This document shows positions 7,664 through 16,673 of a stretch of 64,000 bases of DNA, piece by piece. How positions within the stretch are numbered: position 1 is the first letter of the stretch; each line of letters opens with the position of its first letter. The notes beneath the pieces are model-generated. The model was not told the origin of the DNA. It worked only from the letters and a program-made list of their open reading frames with translations, and ran no database searches. The position numbers were made by a program, and so were the translations under genes. The DNA comes from an uncultured SAR86 cluster bacterium (GTDB lineage Bacteria; Pseudomonadota; Gammaproteobacteria; Magnimaribacterales; D2472), in assembly GCA_902509555.1 (NCBI GenBank), contig CABWYS010000001.1, positions 1 to 64,000 of the forward strand. Reading direction: 5' to 3'.

Positions 7664-7687
7664 TATTGAATTACTTATATCTTAGAG

Positions 7688-8857
7688 CTATTTCTCTAAT
7701 CTAAAATCTAATCCAGCATTAGCTTGCAGTCTTGTAATAAGTTTTTCGCCCATTGCTGGTGCTGGAGTATAAATACCTCCAACAAGATCAGGGCATTCTT
7801 TAACCAAACAGATTGCACTTTCAGCAATCATTTTAGAAGTTGAGCCGTACCCAGGATCCATATCTCCTGAAACAGCTGCATGAATAGTCGATCCATCAGC
7901 TAAGTCTGCACAAAAAAGAACATCATAATTTCCATTATCTCTTGATTCTTTGGATGGGCCTTCACCAGGCGCTGGTGCATCAGCCAACGGATTCATGCTG
8001 CCAACAAATTCTGCTGCAGCTTTGCCCTCTTCACCTGGGCCTTGAATCCACATCTCGTTATAACAAAAATCTTCTCCATACATATGATCCATTAAGACAT
8101 TAGATCTATGAACATTTTTGGTATTAATAGGAGCCATAAAAAATGGAGCGACCCAAGTTTCAAGTTTTTCATCATACACAGCTTTGGAGTCTGGAGTTTG
8201 CTCAGGTCCAGTAAAACCGTTAGACAGCGAAAATGGGTTTGCCAACACTGCAAATAATTCTGGTTTTTCTTTTAACGATGACATAGTCGCACTTAATGAA
8301 GCCGCTGTTCCACCAGAAAACTCGCCATTCATTGCTCTCACTCTTCCTCTAACATTAGAAGCAGGCTTGCCATGTTGAGCTATGACTTCTTTTTGCAAAA
8401 AGTAAACACCTAGGTCAAAAGGTATGCTGTCAAAACCACAAGAAAAGACAATTCTTGCTCCAGTCTCCTTGGCCTGCTCAGCATGCTCGTTGATCATTTC
8501 ATGCATCCATCCTGGCTCACCGCATAGATCAACATAATCTGTTCCATTTGCAGCGCATTGTTTAACAATGCTTGGGCCATAAAGTTGGTACGGTCCAACT
8601 GTTGTTAATACGCATTTTGTTTTTTTAACCATTTCTGCAACACTTGATTCATCATTACTGTCTACTGTTAAAAGAGCCACATCATGGGACACACCCAAGG
8701 CATTTCTGACCGCAATTAACTTCTCATGACTTCTTCCAGCCATTGCCCAAGAAATGCTTTCATCATTACCATATTGATTAAGCATGTATTCCACAACCAG
8801 CTTTCCAGTAAAACCTGTAGCACCATAAACCACGACATCAAAATTCTTATCACTCAT
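7688..8857 (-). CDS. Saccharopine dehydrogenase-like NAD(P)-binding reductase (trans-acting enoyl reductase-like)
   Basis: 389 residues. It opens with a Rossmann fold (VVVYGATGFTGKLVVEYML, residues 8-26), then AMAGRSHEKL, TVGPYQLYG and CGEPGWMHEMINEH, a pattern shared with saccharopine-dehydrogenase-like proteins and mycobacterial trans-acting enoyl reductases. Lysine catabolism is unlikely, since the saccharopine-binding domain is not evident. A reductase acting on a lipid-type thioester or unsaturated substrate fits better beside the acyl-CoA synthetase 26 bp upstream in the same direction. The ATG has a strong AGGAGA. Substrate not determinable. Confidence 0.8.
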   Translation of the reverse strand: MSDKNFDVVVYGATGFTGKLVVEYMLNQYGNDESISWAMAGRSHEKLIAVRNALGVSHDVALLTVDSNDESSVAEMVKKTKCVLTTVGPYQLYGPSIVKQCAANGTDYVDLCGEPGWMHEMINEHAEQAKETGARIVFSCGFDSIPFDLGVYFLQKEVIAQHGKPASNVRGRVRAMNGEFSGGTAASLSATMSSLKEKPELFAVLANPFSLSNGFTGPEQTPDSKAVYDEKLETWVAPFFMAPINTKNVHRSNVLMDHMYGEDFCYNEMWIQGPGEEGKAAAEFVGSMNPLADAPAPGEGPSKESRDNGNYDVLFCADLADGSTIHAAVSGDMDPGYGSTSKMIAESAICLVKECPDLVGGIYTPAPAMGEKLITRLQANAGLDFRLEK

Positions 8858-8883
8858 AAGAGTCTCCTTTGTAAATTATTTAA

Positions 8884-10692
8884 TTAATAGCCAGCTTGTT
8901 CAGAATTGATAGTTTGAAACCATTCATTATCTAAAACTTCATAATTGCTAGAGTTAGGCTTCAAGCAATAAATCTGATCAGACACTTTATCAATATTAAA
9001 TGCCTCATTCCTGAGATCATTTTTCTTCAATTTAAAAGTCCCTGTGGTATCCATTTCTTGAATAATCCTTATAAAGAGAGGCCGAGCGTATTTAGGGAGG
9101 CTATTTTCTACATGATTAGAGAAGCCTTGCCAATCAAAGCTACTGGCATCTTCAAGACTAAAAGCAGCCATGCCAGCTCTACCCTCACAGCCTGGTATCT
9201 CTACCCCATATACATTAGACATATTCACATCCTTGAAGCCATTTAAAATCTCACCCACTTCATTCGTTGAGACATTCTCTGACTTCCACCTAAAAGTATC
9301 CCCGACTCGATCGACAAATTGATAGTGAGTTTTACCCAATGCATAACCTACATCGACTGTTTTTATAAGATCTCCTGTATTAAACCAAGCATCTCCTTTT
9401 TCAAAAACATCTCTTAATATTTTCTTTTCAGTAGCCTGAGCATCTGTGTACCCATTAAAAACAGAATTCGGTGATATAAAAACAATCAATAATCCTGGAT
9501 CATGATTAGTTATTTTTTTACAAGTCCCGTCTTCATTTTTAATAATCTTATCTTCAGCAACATCGTATTCAATCAAAGCTACTTGGGCATTAGTCATACC
9601 AATAGTTTTATCCTTATTTAATAGATTCATAAAGAGAGCATTACCCTCACTTGCGCCATAAATTTCAACAATTCTATCGACCCCAAACCTTTCTTTGAAA
9701 ATGTCCCAGACATCTGGTCTAAGGCCGTTTCCAACCATCACTTTAAGAGGGTTATTTTGCTCAGCTGGTGTTGGCTCTGTATTAGCCAAATACCTACAAA
9801 GCTCACCTATATAAACCAATGCAGTTGTATTATATTTTTGTACTTCATCCCAAAAAGAGGAGGCGGAAAATTTTCTTTTAATGAATGTAGAAGCTCCAGC
9901 CTGAATAACAGCACATATTCCTAACATTAAACCGGTTGAATGGTATAAAGGTAAGCTATTGTGCATGCAGTCTGTTTCGTTAATTCTATAGCCAGCCATC
10001 TTAATGTTAACTGAGGCGGCCATAAGTTTTTGATTTGGGCAAATTGCTGCTTTTGGAACTCCTGTAGTTCCAGAAGTAAAAATATAACAGGCAACATCTT
10101 TTACTCTAACCGAATTTGTTTCTTCTAAATTATCGTCGTCAGAAAGATCTAATTGAGCTTTAAGATCTATAGCCCAATCTGGCAAAGAATACTGCGCAGT
10201 ATCTTGTGCCCATAAAAAATCTTCTTGTTTGGTAATATTAATTTGATTTAACACATCCTCTAGAGGGCTAGCTCTTTCTGCTCCAACTATACATTTCACA
10301 GCATCAGAAGAGTTAATGCAATGAATCAAAGGATCGCCTGTTAAGCTTGTATTAATCAGGACAGCTATTGCGCCAATTTTATTTAACGCCAACAATGAAA
10401 TAAGAAAACTAGGTCGATTTTCCATAAACAAAACCACCCTATCACCATGCTTCACACCAGTTGAAACTAGATATCTTGCCATGCTGTTAGCAGCTTTATT
10501 TGTATGACCGTATGTCCACATTTCATCTTCGAAGTATAAAAAAGGCCTTTCAGAAAATTTCTCAGTTGTATCTTGAAAAAGATGGGCCAATGAACCTGAG
10601 TCTTCTGGATCTGGAAATTTATAACGCATGACTGGGATTAAATATCTCAGCTCACCCACTACCCTAAAAAATTCTATTACTTTGTTAAACAA
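8884..10692 (-). CDS. FATP/FadD6-type long-chain acyl-CoA synthetase
   Basis: 602 residues of the ANL superfamily. The P-loop motif YIFTSGTTGVPK is at 203-214, then YGASEGN, GDLIKTVD, and the FATP hallmark VDRVGDTFRWKSENVST. It activates fatty acids with ATP and CoA; in FATP relatives it also favours uptake of very long chains or bile-acid-like substrates. The start is TTG with AGGGG about eight bases upstream; the next Met is residue 22, which would cut a conserved N-terminal helix. It probably forms a two-gene unit with the downstream reductase gene. The upstream 130-bp spacer isolates it from the ast genes. Confidence 0.9.
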   Translation of the reverse strand: MFNKVIEFFRVVGELRYLIPVMRYKFPDPEDSGSLAHLFQDTTEKFSERPFLYFEDEMWTYGHTNKAANSMARYLVSTGVKHGDRVVLFMENRPSFLISLLALNKIGAIAVLINTSLTGDPLIHCINSSDAVKCIVGAERASPLEDVLNQINITKQEDFLWAQDTAQYSLPDWAIDLKAQLDLSDDDNLEETNSVRVKDVACYIFTSGTTGVPKAAICPNQKLMAASVNIKMAGYRINETDCMHNSLPLYHSTGLMLGICAVIQAGASTFIKRKFSASSFWDEVQKYNTTALVYIGELCRYLANTEPTPAEQNNPLKVMVGNGLRPDVWDIFKERFGVDRIVEIYGASEGNALFMNLLNKDKTIGMTNAQVALIEYDVAEDKIIKNEDGTCKKITNHDPGLLIVFISPNSVFNGYTDAQATEKKILRDVFEKGDAWFNTGDLIKTVDVGYALGKTHYQFVDRVGDTFRWKSENVSTNEVGEILNGFKDVNMSNVYGVEIPGCEGRAGMAAFSLEDASSFDWQGFSNHVENSLPKYARPLFIRIIQEMDTTGTFKLKKNDLRNEAFNIDKVSDQIYCLKPNSSNYEVLDNEWFQTINSEQAGY

Positions 10693-10822
10693 TTGTTTCC
10701 CCTAAATATAAAACCTGCTGATGCTTAATAGACAAAAAACAGTTAATGAATTCTATCAAATATCAACATTATTAGTCGCAAATAAAAAAATGAGCCGTAC
10801 TAATATAATGACCGTAATCTAT

Positions 10823-12148
10823 TTAAATTCTTTGGAAATTGTATATATCGCCCAAATCTAATAATTGAGTTAATTCATCTAAAAATGTATAGGATTCTTG
10901 CATCAACTTTATATCTAATAAATCTTCTGGGTAAAGTTTATCCCTGTAATGTTTGCTGACTAGTGCCCTTAAATCCATAAGTTTTGTTGGGCTTAGCAAA
11001 AATTTTTCATTGAGCTTATCAAACTCATCATTGTTTACTACAGCTTTAAATCTTAAGCAGGCTGGTCCTCCTCCATTCATCATGCTTTGACGAATATCAA
11101 CAAATTCAAGGTGCTTGATGGGTGATGAAGATTTAATTTCTTCCAGCCATCGCATGCAATTAGGATGATTGTGAACTTCTTCTGGCAGGAGCATCATCAT
11201 CTCGTTATTATCAACAGTAATTAATTGCGAGTTAAGCAAATAACTTGATACAAGGTCATTAAGAGAAATGTCTTCAGAGAGAATTTCAATTGGGTGAAAG
11301 CCTTTCACATGTTCTTTGAGATGGTGCAACACTCTTTCTAATTCGACCCTGTCTGCAAATGCTTCTTGATGAAAGATAAAAACCTCTTCATTAGCCAGAC
11401 TCACAATGTCATTATGAAAACTCCCTGAATTAATGGCTTGTTCGTTTTGTTTTAAAAATAGCACTCGTTCTGGATCAAGTTGATGTTGGGTTGAAACTGC
11501 TTGAGAAATTTCTTCTGCTTGGCGAGCAATAATGCCCTGATGCGATTCAAATGCAGGGCTTCCATAGACAAAAATTTGAAAGCCTGGCATGAGATGCTGC
11601 GCACTTACTCTTAGGTGATTTGCTGCGCCCTCGTCACCATAACCTGAAATATTTTTAATTGGATTATGCACTTGAGCAACTCCTCCAAACATAAGCTCTA
11701 ATTGAGTCTTTGTAAATTCATGCTCAATGGAACGATGAAACATAGAATTTAAATTGGCTGGAGTAATATGGATGTTTTGATCATAGCTATCAATACTAGG
11801 AGAGAAAGTTGCTGCATTAGCTGCCCACATTGATGAAGCAGAATAAACATTTTTTAATAAAGCTGGATTTTGTTTGGTTGCCTGATTGATGACCTCTTCA
11901 TCTGTACCACCAAATCCTAGAGCTCTAAGAGTCATTAAGTGTGGGCGCTCATGAGGCAAGAAAAATCCCTGTGGAATCCCTTGATCCATGATAAGCCTCA
12001 TTTTATCAAGACCCTGCAATGCAGCGGCTTGAGGATTTGATGTTTGGTTGAGATGTTTTTGCGAGGCTAAATTACCTTGCGATAAGCCAGCATAGTTGTG
12101 AGTCGGCCCAATTAAGCCGTCAAAATTAATCTCACCCGAATAAGTCAT
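10823..12148 (-). CDS. astB: N-succinylarginine dihydrolase AstB
   Basis: 441 residues, the usual length. It hydrolyses N2-succinylarginine to succinylornithine, CO2 and two ammonia, the second step of the arginine succinyltransferase pathway, in the cytoplasm. Guanidine-modifying fold motifs are present: FDGLIGPTHNYAGLS near the start, GYGDEGAANHLR at 169-180, SGSFHNDIVSLA at 241-252, and the catalytic cysteine Cys364 in NGGGPACLR. The gene abuts astD with no spacer. It is the last of three ast genes; astC and astE are not in the window. Confidence 0.96.
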   Translation of the reverse strand: MTYSGEINFDGLIGPTHNYAGLSQGNLASQKHLNQTSNPQAAALQGLDKMRLIMDQGIPQGFFLPHERPHLMTLRALGFGGTDEEVINQATKQNPALLKNVYSASSMWAANAATFSPSIDSYDQNIHITPANLNSMFHRSIEHEFTKTQLELMFGGVAQVHNPIKNISGYGDEGAANHLRVSAQHLMPGFQIFVYGSPAFESHQGIIARQAEEISQAVSTQHQLDPERVLFLKQNEQAINSGSFHNDIVSLANEEVFIFHQEAFADRVELERVLHHLKEHVKGFHPIEILSEDISLNDLVSSYLLNSQLITVDNNEMMMLLPEEVHNHPNCMRWLEEIKSSSPIKHLEFVDIRQSMMNGGGPACLRFKAVVNNDEFDKLNEKFLLSPTKLMDLRALVSKHYRDKLYPEDLLDIKLMQESYTFLDELTQLLDLGDIYNFQRI

Positions 12149-13558
12149 CTATAGTTTTTTTACAATTGATGCCTTCGGCCATGCACAATAATCTGCAGCA
12201 TAAAAACCTGCTGGTCTCAGGTTGCCACTTCTACCTATCCCGCCAAATGGAAAGGCTCCGGATGCACCCGTTGTAGTTGAATTAAAATTTATCACACCTG
12301 CATTAATTCTTTGTGTAAATCCTTCGAATAATTTCTCATTGTCTGAAATGAGCCCTGCTGCCAAACCATATTTTGTATTATTTGCTTCTGCCACAGCATC
12401 ATCAAAGGTACCAGCAAAATACACCTGCAACATTGGACCAAAGTTTTCTTCATCATAAGATTTTTTCATGCCGGTAATATTGATCAAACTGGGTGTAACC
12501 AAGTTAAATGAGCCCCTAACTTTACGAGCCTTCAGAATTGATTTGGCACCCAGCTTGATTAGCTTATCTTGAAAAGCTAAAAATCTATCAGTGGCTTTGG
12601 GTGAGATTAATGGGCCGTAGTAAAGATTTGATTCATCTGTATAGGAAAGCGATTGAATCCTCTGCTTCAATTTAGCTAAAATTTTCTTGCCATTATTATT
12701 ATTGGGAAGAATCAGTCGACGAGCGCAAGTACAACGTTGGCCTGATGAAATAAATGCAGATTCAAAAATAAGATCTACTGCGGCATTAATTTTTTGAGTC
12801 GACCAAACCACCAATGGATTATTGCCCCCTAATTCCAATGCAAGGATCTTCTCTGGGTAATCAGCCATGATTTTATTAATTTGTTTGCCAACTTTGTAGC
12901 TACCAGTGAAAAGCAATCCCTTGTTTAGAGGATGCTTGCAAAGACCTTGGACTATATCTTTGCCTCCATGAATCATATTAATCACACCAGCAGGCAATCC
13001 CGCTTTATCCCATAGCATCATCATATACTCTGCAACCATAGGAGTTGACTCACTTGGCTTATATACAATCGTATTTCCGGCAATAAGTGCTGGAGTTATA
13101 TGACCATTGGGTAAATGTAGCGGGAAATTAAATGGTCCAACAACCGACATAACACCGTGAGATGCATGCTGAAGACTTGTCTGCATGACGCCCAGAGAAT
13201 TTCTTTCAGAACCTGTGCGTTTTTTATATGCAAGAATTGAATTATTAAGCTTGGCCAGAGTGGCGGCAACCTCAGAAGCAGCATCATCATGAGTTTTACC
13301 AGTTTCTGTTGAAATAAGCTTAGTCATTGACAGCTTATTCTTTTCAAGCAAAGCATAAAATTTTCTAATAATTTTTATTCTTGTTTGGATCGATTCAGCT
13401 GACCATCCATCATGACTCTTATGGGCGGCATGCATTGCTGCATTTAATTGGGAAACATTGGCAAAATTGCCCTCCCAAACTATTTCACCCGTCAAAGGAT
13501 TCATGGATTTAAATAACTTGTCTTTTCCCGAGGACCATTGATTTTGTATGTAAAGCAT
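12149..13558 (-). CDS. astD: Succinylglutamate-semialdehyde dehydrogenase AstD
   Basis: 469 residues of the aldehyde dehydrogenase superfamily, oxidising succinylglutamate semialdehyde with NAD+ (step four of the AST pathway). Visible motifs: GPFNFPLHLPNGHITPAL with catalytic Asn144, KPSE, FTGS at 218-220, general base Glu242 in LELGGNNP, and nucleophile Cys276 in SSGQRC. The start ATG overlaps the astA stop codon by one base (TAATG). It is slightly shorter than typical AstD (about 490). Given its neighbours, the assignment within the ALDH superfamily is safe. Confidence 0.94.
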   Translation of the reverse strand: MLYIQNQWSSGKDKLFKSMNPLTGEIVWEGNFANVSQLNAAMHAAHKSHDGWSAESIQTRIKIIRKFYALLEKNKLSMTKLISTETGKTHDDAASEVAATLAKLNNSILAYKKRTGSERNSLGVMQTSLQHASHGVMSVVGPFNFPLHLPNGHITPALIAGNTIVYKPSESTPMVAEYMMMLWDKAGLPAGVINMIHGGKDIVQGLCKHPLNKGLLFTGSYKVGKQINKIMADYPEKILALELGGNNPLVVWSTQKINAAVDLIFESAFISSGQRCTCARRLILPNNNNGKKILAKLKQRIQSLSYTDESNLYYGPLISPKATDRFLAFQDKLIKLGAKSILKARKVRGSFNLVTPSLINITGMKKSYDEENFGPMLQVYFAGTFDDAVAEANNTKYGLAAGLISDNEKLFEGFTQRINAGVINFNSTTTGASGAFPFGGIGRSGNLRPAGFYAADYCAWPKASIVKKL

Positions 13559-14562
13559 TAGTTGACCTGCGCTAGGGAGCCTGGCTTTAAATTCAAAGCT
13601 TTTGCTACTTTGGCTGAGATGAAAAGCTCCTTCTTATCTTTATCAAAAGCATAATTTTCTTTGACCACGGCAAAATCATCAATAGATGGATTTGCAATAA
13701 AGCCAAAACGATCAAAGTTAATATTTCTTTTGATCACAATAGGAAATAACTTTGCAGATTTAACTATAGGGATATCTTTAATTTTTGCCTCCAAGCATGG
13801 CCCTCCATCTAAAACGTCGATCAAACCATTAGGTCTAAAGTTTTGTTTTCTCAATAGTGAATATGCAGGCATGGCATTGGGATGTGGTTTGCCAATAACT
13901 CTTTGAACTTTTTTTGGCATATGTTCGATGATAAATGGATATTTGGGAATGGATTCCATAATAAAATGATTATCTATGTAACTAATTTCATCGGCTTTAA
14001 AAAAATCAAGATTAAAAAAAGTTTTACTAAATGAATTCCAAAAATAAGACTCGTCTTTAGCATTTTTAAATCCTCTAATTTCCACAAATAGCTTTGGATC
14101 AAAGCGTTGTTGATGAGCAGACATAAAAATGAATCTAGAAAAAGAAAGAAGTGAGCCTCGCCCCTTCCCTCTAAAAGCTGGCTTAAGAAATAAAGTTCCT
14201 AGCTCGGAATATGGCTGCTTGCAAAGGTGAAGAGAAAGGACATCTAAGTCCTTAGTGAAATTGAGAGATTTAGATTCAAGCTGTGAGATAGACTTCTTAA
14301 AAAAAACTGAAGGCTTCTTCAGTGAAACAGAGGTATAAATAGCTGATAACCCAACTATGCGACCATTGTCTTCTAGCACGAACAAATAGCTATCTTGATT
14401 TGGTTTCTTAATTTTTTTATTTTTAGATTTTTCTGACCAAGCAATTCTTTCTTTAATCTCTTTGGGTGTTTTTGGCATGGTGGTCATGCCTTTGCCAGAA
14501 TGCTTGACTAAATGCTCAACACTTTTAAAATCTGAATTTTTTACAAGCCTTACAACTTTCAT
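13558..14562 (-). CDS. astA: Arginine N-succinyltransferase AstA
   Basis: 334 residues. It transfers succinyl from succinyl-CoA to the alpha-amino group of arginine, the committing step of the pathway. MKVVRLVKNSDFKSVEHLVKHSGKGMTTMPKT, ELGTLFLKPAFRGKGRGSLLSFSRF (acyl-CoA-binding loop) and DVLDGGPCLEA are typical of AstA/AruF/AruG proteins. It is the promoter-proximal gene of astA-astD-astB. An extended -10 box ends six bases before the ATG and no ribosome-binding site is present, so it is a leaderless candidate. Confidence 0.95.
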   Translation of the reverse strand: MKVVRLVKNSDFKSVEHLVKHSGKGMTTMPKTPKEIKERIAWSEKSKNKKIKKPNQDSYLFVLEDNGRIVGLSAIYTSVSLKKPSVFFKKSISQLESKSLNFTKDLDVLSLHLCKQPYSELGTLFLKPAFRGKGRGSLLSFSRFIFMSAHQQRFDPKLFVEIRGFKNAKDESYFWNSFSKTFFNLDFFKADEISYIDNHFIMESIPKYPFIIEHMPKKVQRVIGKPHPNAMPAYSLLRKQNFRPNGLIDVLDGGPCLEAKIKDIPIVKSAKLFPIVIKRNINFDRFGFIANPSIDDFAVVKENYAFDKDKKELFISAKVAKALNLKPGSLAQVN

Positions 14563-14568
14563 AAAGTC

Positions 14569-14577
14569 ATTATAACA
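14569..14577 (-). promoter_or_regulatory. Extended -10 promoter of the ast operon
   Basis: Reading leftward, TGTTATAAT is a full extended -10 element (TGnTATAAT). No good -35 is visible 16-18 bases upstream, which extended -10 promoters tolerate. Six bases separate it from the astA ATG, placing the transcription start at or beside the start codon. Confidence 0.6.
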
Positions 14578-14619
14578 ACTATAGGCTCTTGGGAGTGGTG
14601 ATTAGTATTGGATAAATTG

Positions 14620-15489
14620 CTATTTCAATTTACAAATAATTTCATTAAAAAATTTTTCCATGCCTTCGATCTTTTTCTCTAGAGGTGCATCATTCATCGT
14701 TCCATATAGCATCCATGGATATGTGGTCATGGTCGTCACACCTAGATCTTTCATTTGCCCAAAACCTTCAAGGCTAAAAGCATCCCAGCAACTAAAGCAA
14801 ATAAATTCATAATTTTCTTTGGGAGGTAGCTCTTGTCTTTTTTCGTTTAATTTTACTATTAAGGCTTCAAGCTCGCTCAAACTGTGCATATCTGAAATCC
14901 AACCATCATGCCTTGCTGCCCTGTTGAGAGCTGGCTCTGAAAAGCCGCCAACATAGATAGGAATATCTTTTTTTGGTGCAGGCAGCATCTCTAATTTTTT
15001 GAAATTAAAAAATTGGCCTTTGAACTCAACCATCTCTCCTGACCATAGCAATTTCATAATTTCAAGCATTTCATCGGCGCGGGCTCCTCTGCGTCGGAAC
15101 TCTTGACCGCCAGCTTCAAATTCTTCTGGCATCCATCCCATACCTATTCCCAAGTCAAACCTGCCATTGGAAACTGCGTCAAGTGTGGATATCTCTTTAG
15201 CAACTCTCAGTGGATTTCTAGCCGGAAGAACATAGACACTGGTATAGAACCTTATATTTTTAGTAGCTCCAGCAAGAAAAGACAAAGAGTTTATAGGATC
15301 CGGCCAATCAGTGCCCTGCTCCCATCTCACACTTCCATCTTCAGTGTATGGATAAGGAACTGAAAAATTTTCTGGATGAATTAAATGATCTGAAACAGCA
15401 AGAAAATCATACCCAATCTCATCAGCAGCCATACCCAATGATTTCATTTCATCCATTGGTAACATTGATAGAGGTATTGCAAATTTCAT
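14620..15489 (-). CDS. LLM-class flavin-dependent oxidoreductase (TIGR03619-like)
   Basis: 289 residues from the ATG at 15489, which shares ATGA with the stop of the upstream HupE-like gene; a start nine codons earlier is possible but has no ribosome-binding site. This is a bacterial-luciferase-like TIM barrel: FLAVSDHLIHPE near 30, RFYTSVYVLPARNPLRVAKEISTLDAVSNGRFDLGIGMGWMPEEFEAGG at about 85-130, and PIYVGGFSEPALNRAARHDGW. Such proteins use FMN or F420. F420-type annotation is common for this subfamily, but the sequence does not prove the cofactor. Translational coupling to the membrane protein gene is the main clue to its role. Confidence 0.85.
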   Translation of the reverse strand: MKFAIPLSMLPMDEMKSLGMAADEIGYDFLAVSDHLIHPENFSVPYPYTEDGSVRWEQGTDWPDPINSLSFLAGATKNIRFYTSVYVLPARNPLRVAKEISTLDAVSNGRFDLGIGMGWMPEEFEAGGQEFRRRGARADEMLEIMKLLWSGEMVEFKGQFFNFKKLEMLPAPKKDIPIYVGGFSEPALNRAARHDGWISDMHSLSELEALIVKLNEKRQELPPKENYEFICFSCWDAFSLEGFGQMKDLGVTTMTTYPWMLYGTMNDAPLEKKIEGMEKFFNEIICKLK

Positions 15490-16673
15490 ATTCCCATAGC
15501 CCTGGTAACAAACCAAAAAGTTCCCATAGAGAATACTACAGCACCCGTAATTTTATGAATAGAACCGTAATAAGACTGAGAAAAATAACGTTTTGCTAAT
15601 GCAAATAAGCCGAGTATTCCAAAAGCTACTGCTAACTGACCCAACTCAACTCCAAGATTGAAACTCAAGATTATCTGCCACAATCGATCCTGGGGAATCC
15701 CCACTTCTGCAATTGAGGAAGCAAATCCAAGCCCATGAATTAATCCAAAAAATACAGTAATCATCAAGGGGATCCATGGAGAAGGATAATGATACGTTAA
15801 GCTTAAATAAATGGTTAGAAATAATGCTAAGCCTAATATTAGCAGGGGCTCTAGAACTCCAAATAACGCTAATGGAAATAATGCAATAGATGCAAATATA
15901 AAATGTTTAATTCCCTTATCAAATTCATAATGATGCTTGAAAAACTTTTCAACAGCTAAAAGCAATATTGAAAATCCTATTAAAATCTCAACCATTTCTG
16001 AATGCACTCTCAAAACATTCATAGCACCAAGACCAAGGGTTAAGCTATGCCCGATAGTAAATCCAGTAATAGCAATAACGAGGTTTCTACCTTGATATAA
16101 AAGAATGAGGCCCAGCAAAAATGCTAGATGATCCCAGCCACTTAGAATATGCTCGATACCTGAAATTAAATAACCCCAATAGGAGCTTTGATTTCTGTTG
16201 GGTTGAGATAAAGAATTGATCTGCCAAACATCGGTTTGACTTGCAAACATAAATTCAGGAATGGTTTCACCATCTATGACTCCCCTAGCAATGTGGGTAT
16301 GAGTAACGCCTAGGTCTTGAAATAAAGAAATTGAGACATTGGATGGTAATGTTGAGCACTTAAAATCCCAATAAAATTTTAAAACCCCAGCTGCATTATT
16401 TTCATTGAACTCTACTGGTTGATTTAGCTTGCATTTATCTCCAAGAATAATTGCATCGCCTAAATAGTTTGTAAAATATTCATATGATTGAAATTTTATG
16501 CCTGGATTTAAAGCTTCAAAAATACCCCTCTTAATTGTTCCCGTGATCCTAACCTCAACTCCACTTTCAAGATTGAGAAACTGAAACTTTGAATAAGATT
16601 CACTACGATTATGAGCTTCCAGCGGCAACAAAAGCTGAAAGATAAATAAAAGTAAAAGTTTTTTAGAGGTCAT
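15486..16673 (-). CDS. HupE/UreJ-family membrane protein with exported N-terminal domain
   Basis: 395 residues from the ATG at 16673. A signal peptide (about 1-20, ending LPLEA) precedes a periplasmic beta-rich domain of about 135 residues with two cysteines (DKCKL, FKCST). Then come seven or so transmembrane helices carrying the HupE/UreJ motifs GIEHILSGWDHLAFL, GFTIGHSLTLG, FGLIHGLGFASS and FNLGVELGQL. The buried His, Asp and Glu residues are the presumed metal-passage residues of this nickel/cobalt permease-like family. The gene overlaps the upstream fusion gene by 11 bp. There is no urease or hydrogenase in the window, so the transported ion is uncertain. Confidence 0.85.
   Translation of the reverse strand: MTSKKLLLLFIFQLLLPLEAHNRSESYSKFQFLNLESGVEVRITGTIKRGIFEALNPGIKFQSYEYFTNYLGDAIILGDKCKLNQPVEFNENNAAGVLKFYWDFKCSTLPSNVSISLFQDLGVTHTHIARGVIDGETIPEFMFASQTDVWQINSLSQPNRNQSSYWGYLISGIEHILSGWDHLAFLLGLILLYQGRNLVIAITGFTIGHSLTLGLGAMNVLRVHSEMVEILIGFSILLLAVEKFFKHHYEFDKGIKHFIFASIALFPLALFGVLEPLLILGLALFLTIYLSLTYHYPSPWIPLMITVFFGLIHGLGFASSIAEVGIPQDRLWQIILSFNLGVELGQLAVAFGILGLFALAKRYFSQSYYGSIHKITGAVVFSMGTFWFVTRAMGI

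Noticed and set aside
7682-7699. TTAGAG-6-CTCTAA inverted repeat between tetR and the reductase gene
   Set aside because: Weak AT-rich stem, no T-run, partly inside the reductase coding end; not enough for a terminator call.
10693-10822. Possible small RNA or terminator in the 130-bp gap between ast and the acyl-CoA synthetase gene
   Set aside because: AT-rich, with a T-run on the minus strand but no stable stem before it; no tRNA or small open frame with a ribosome-binding site.
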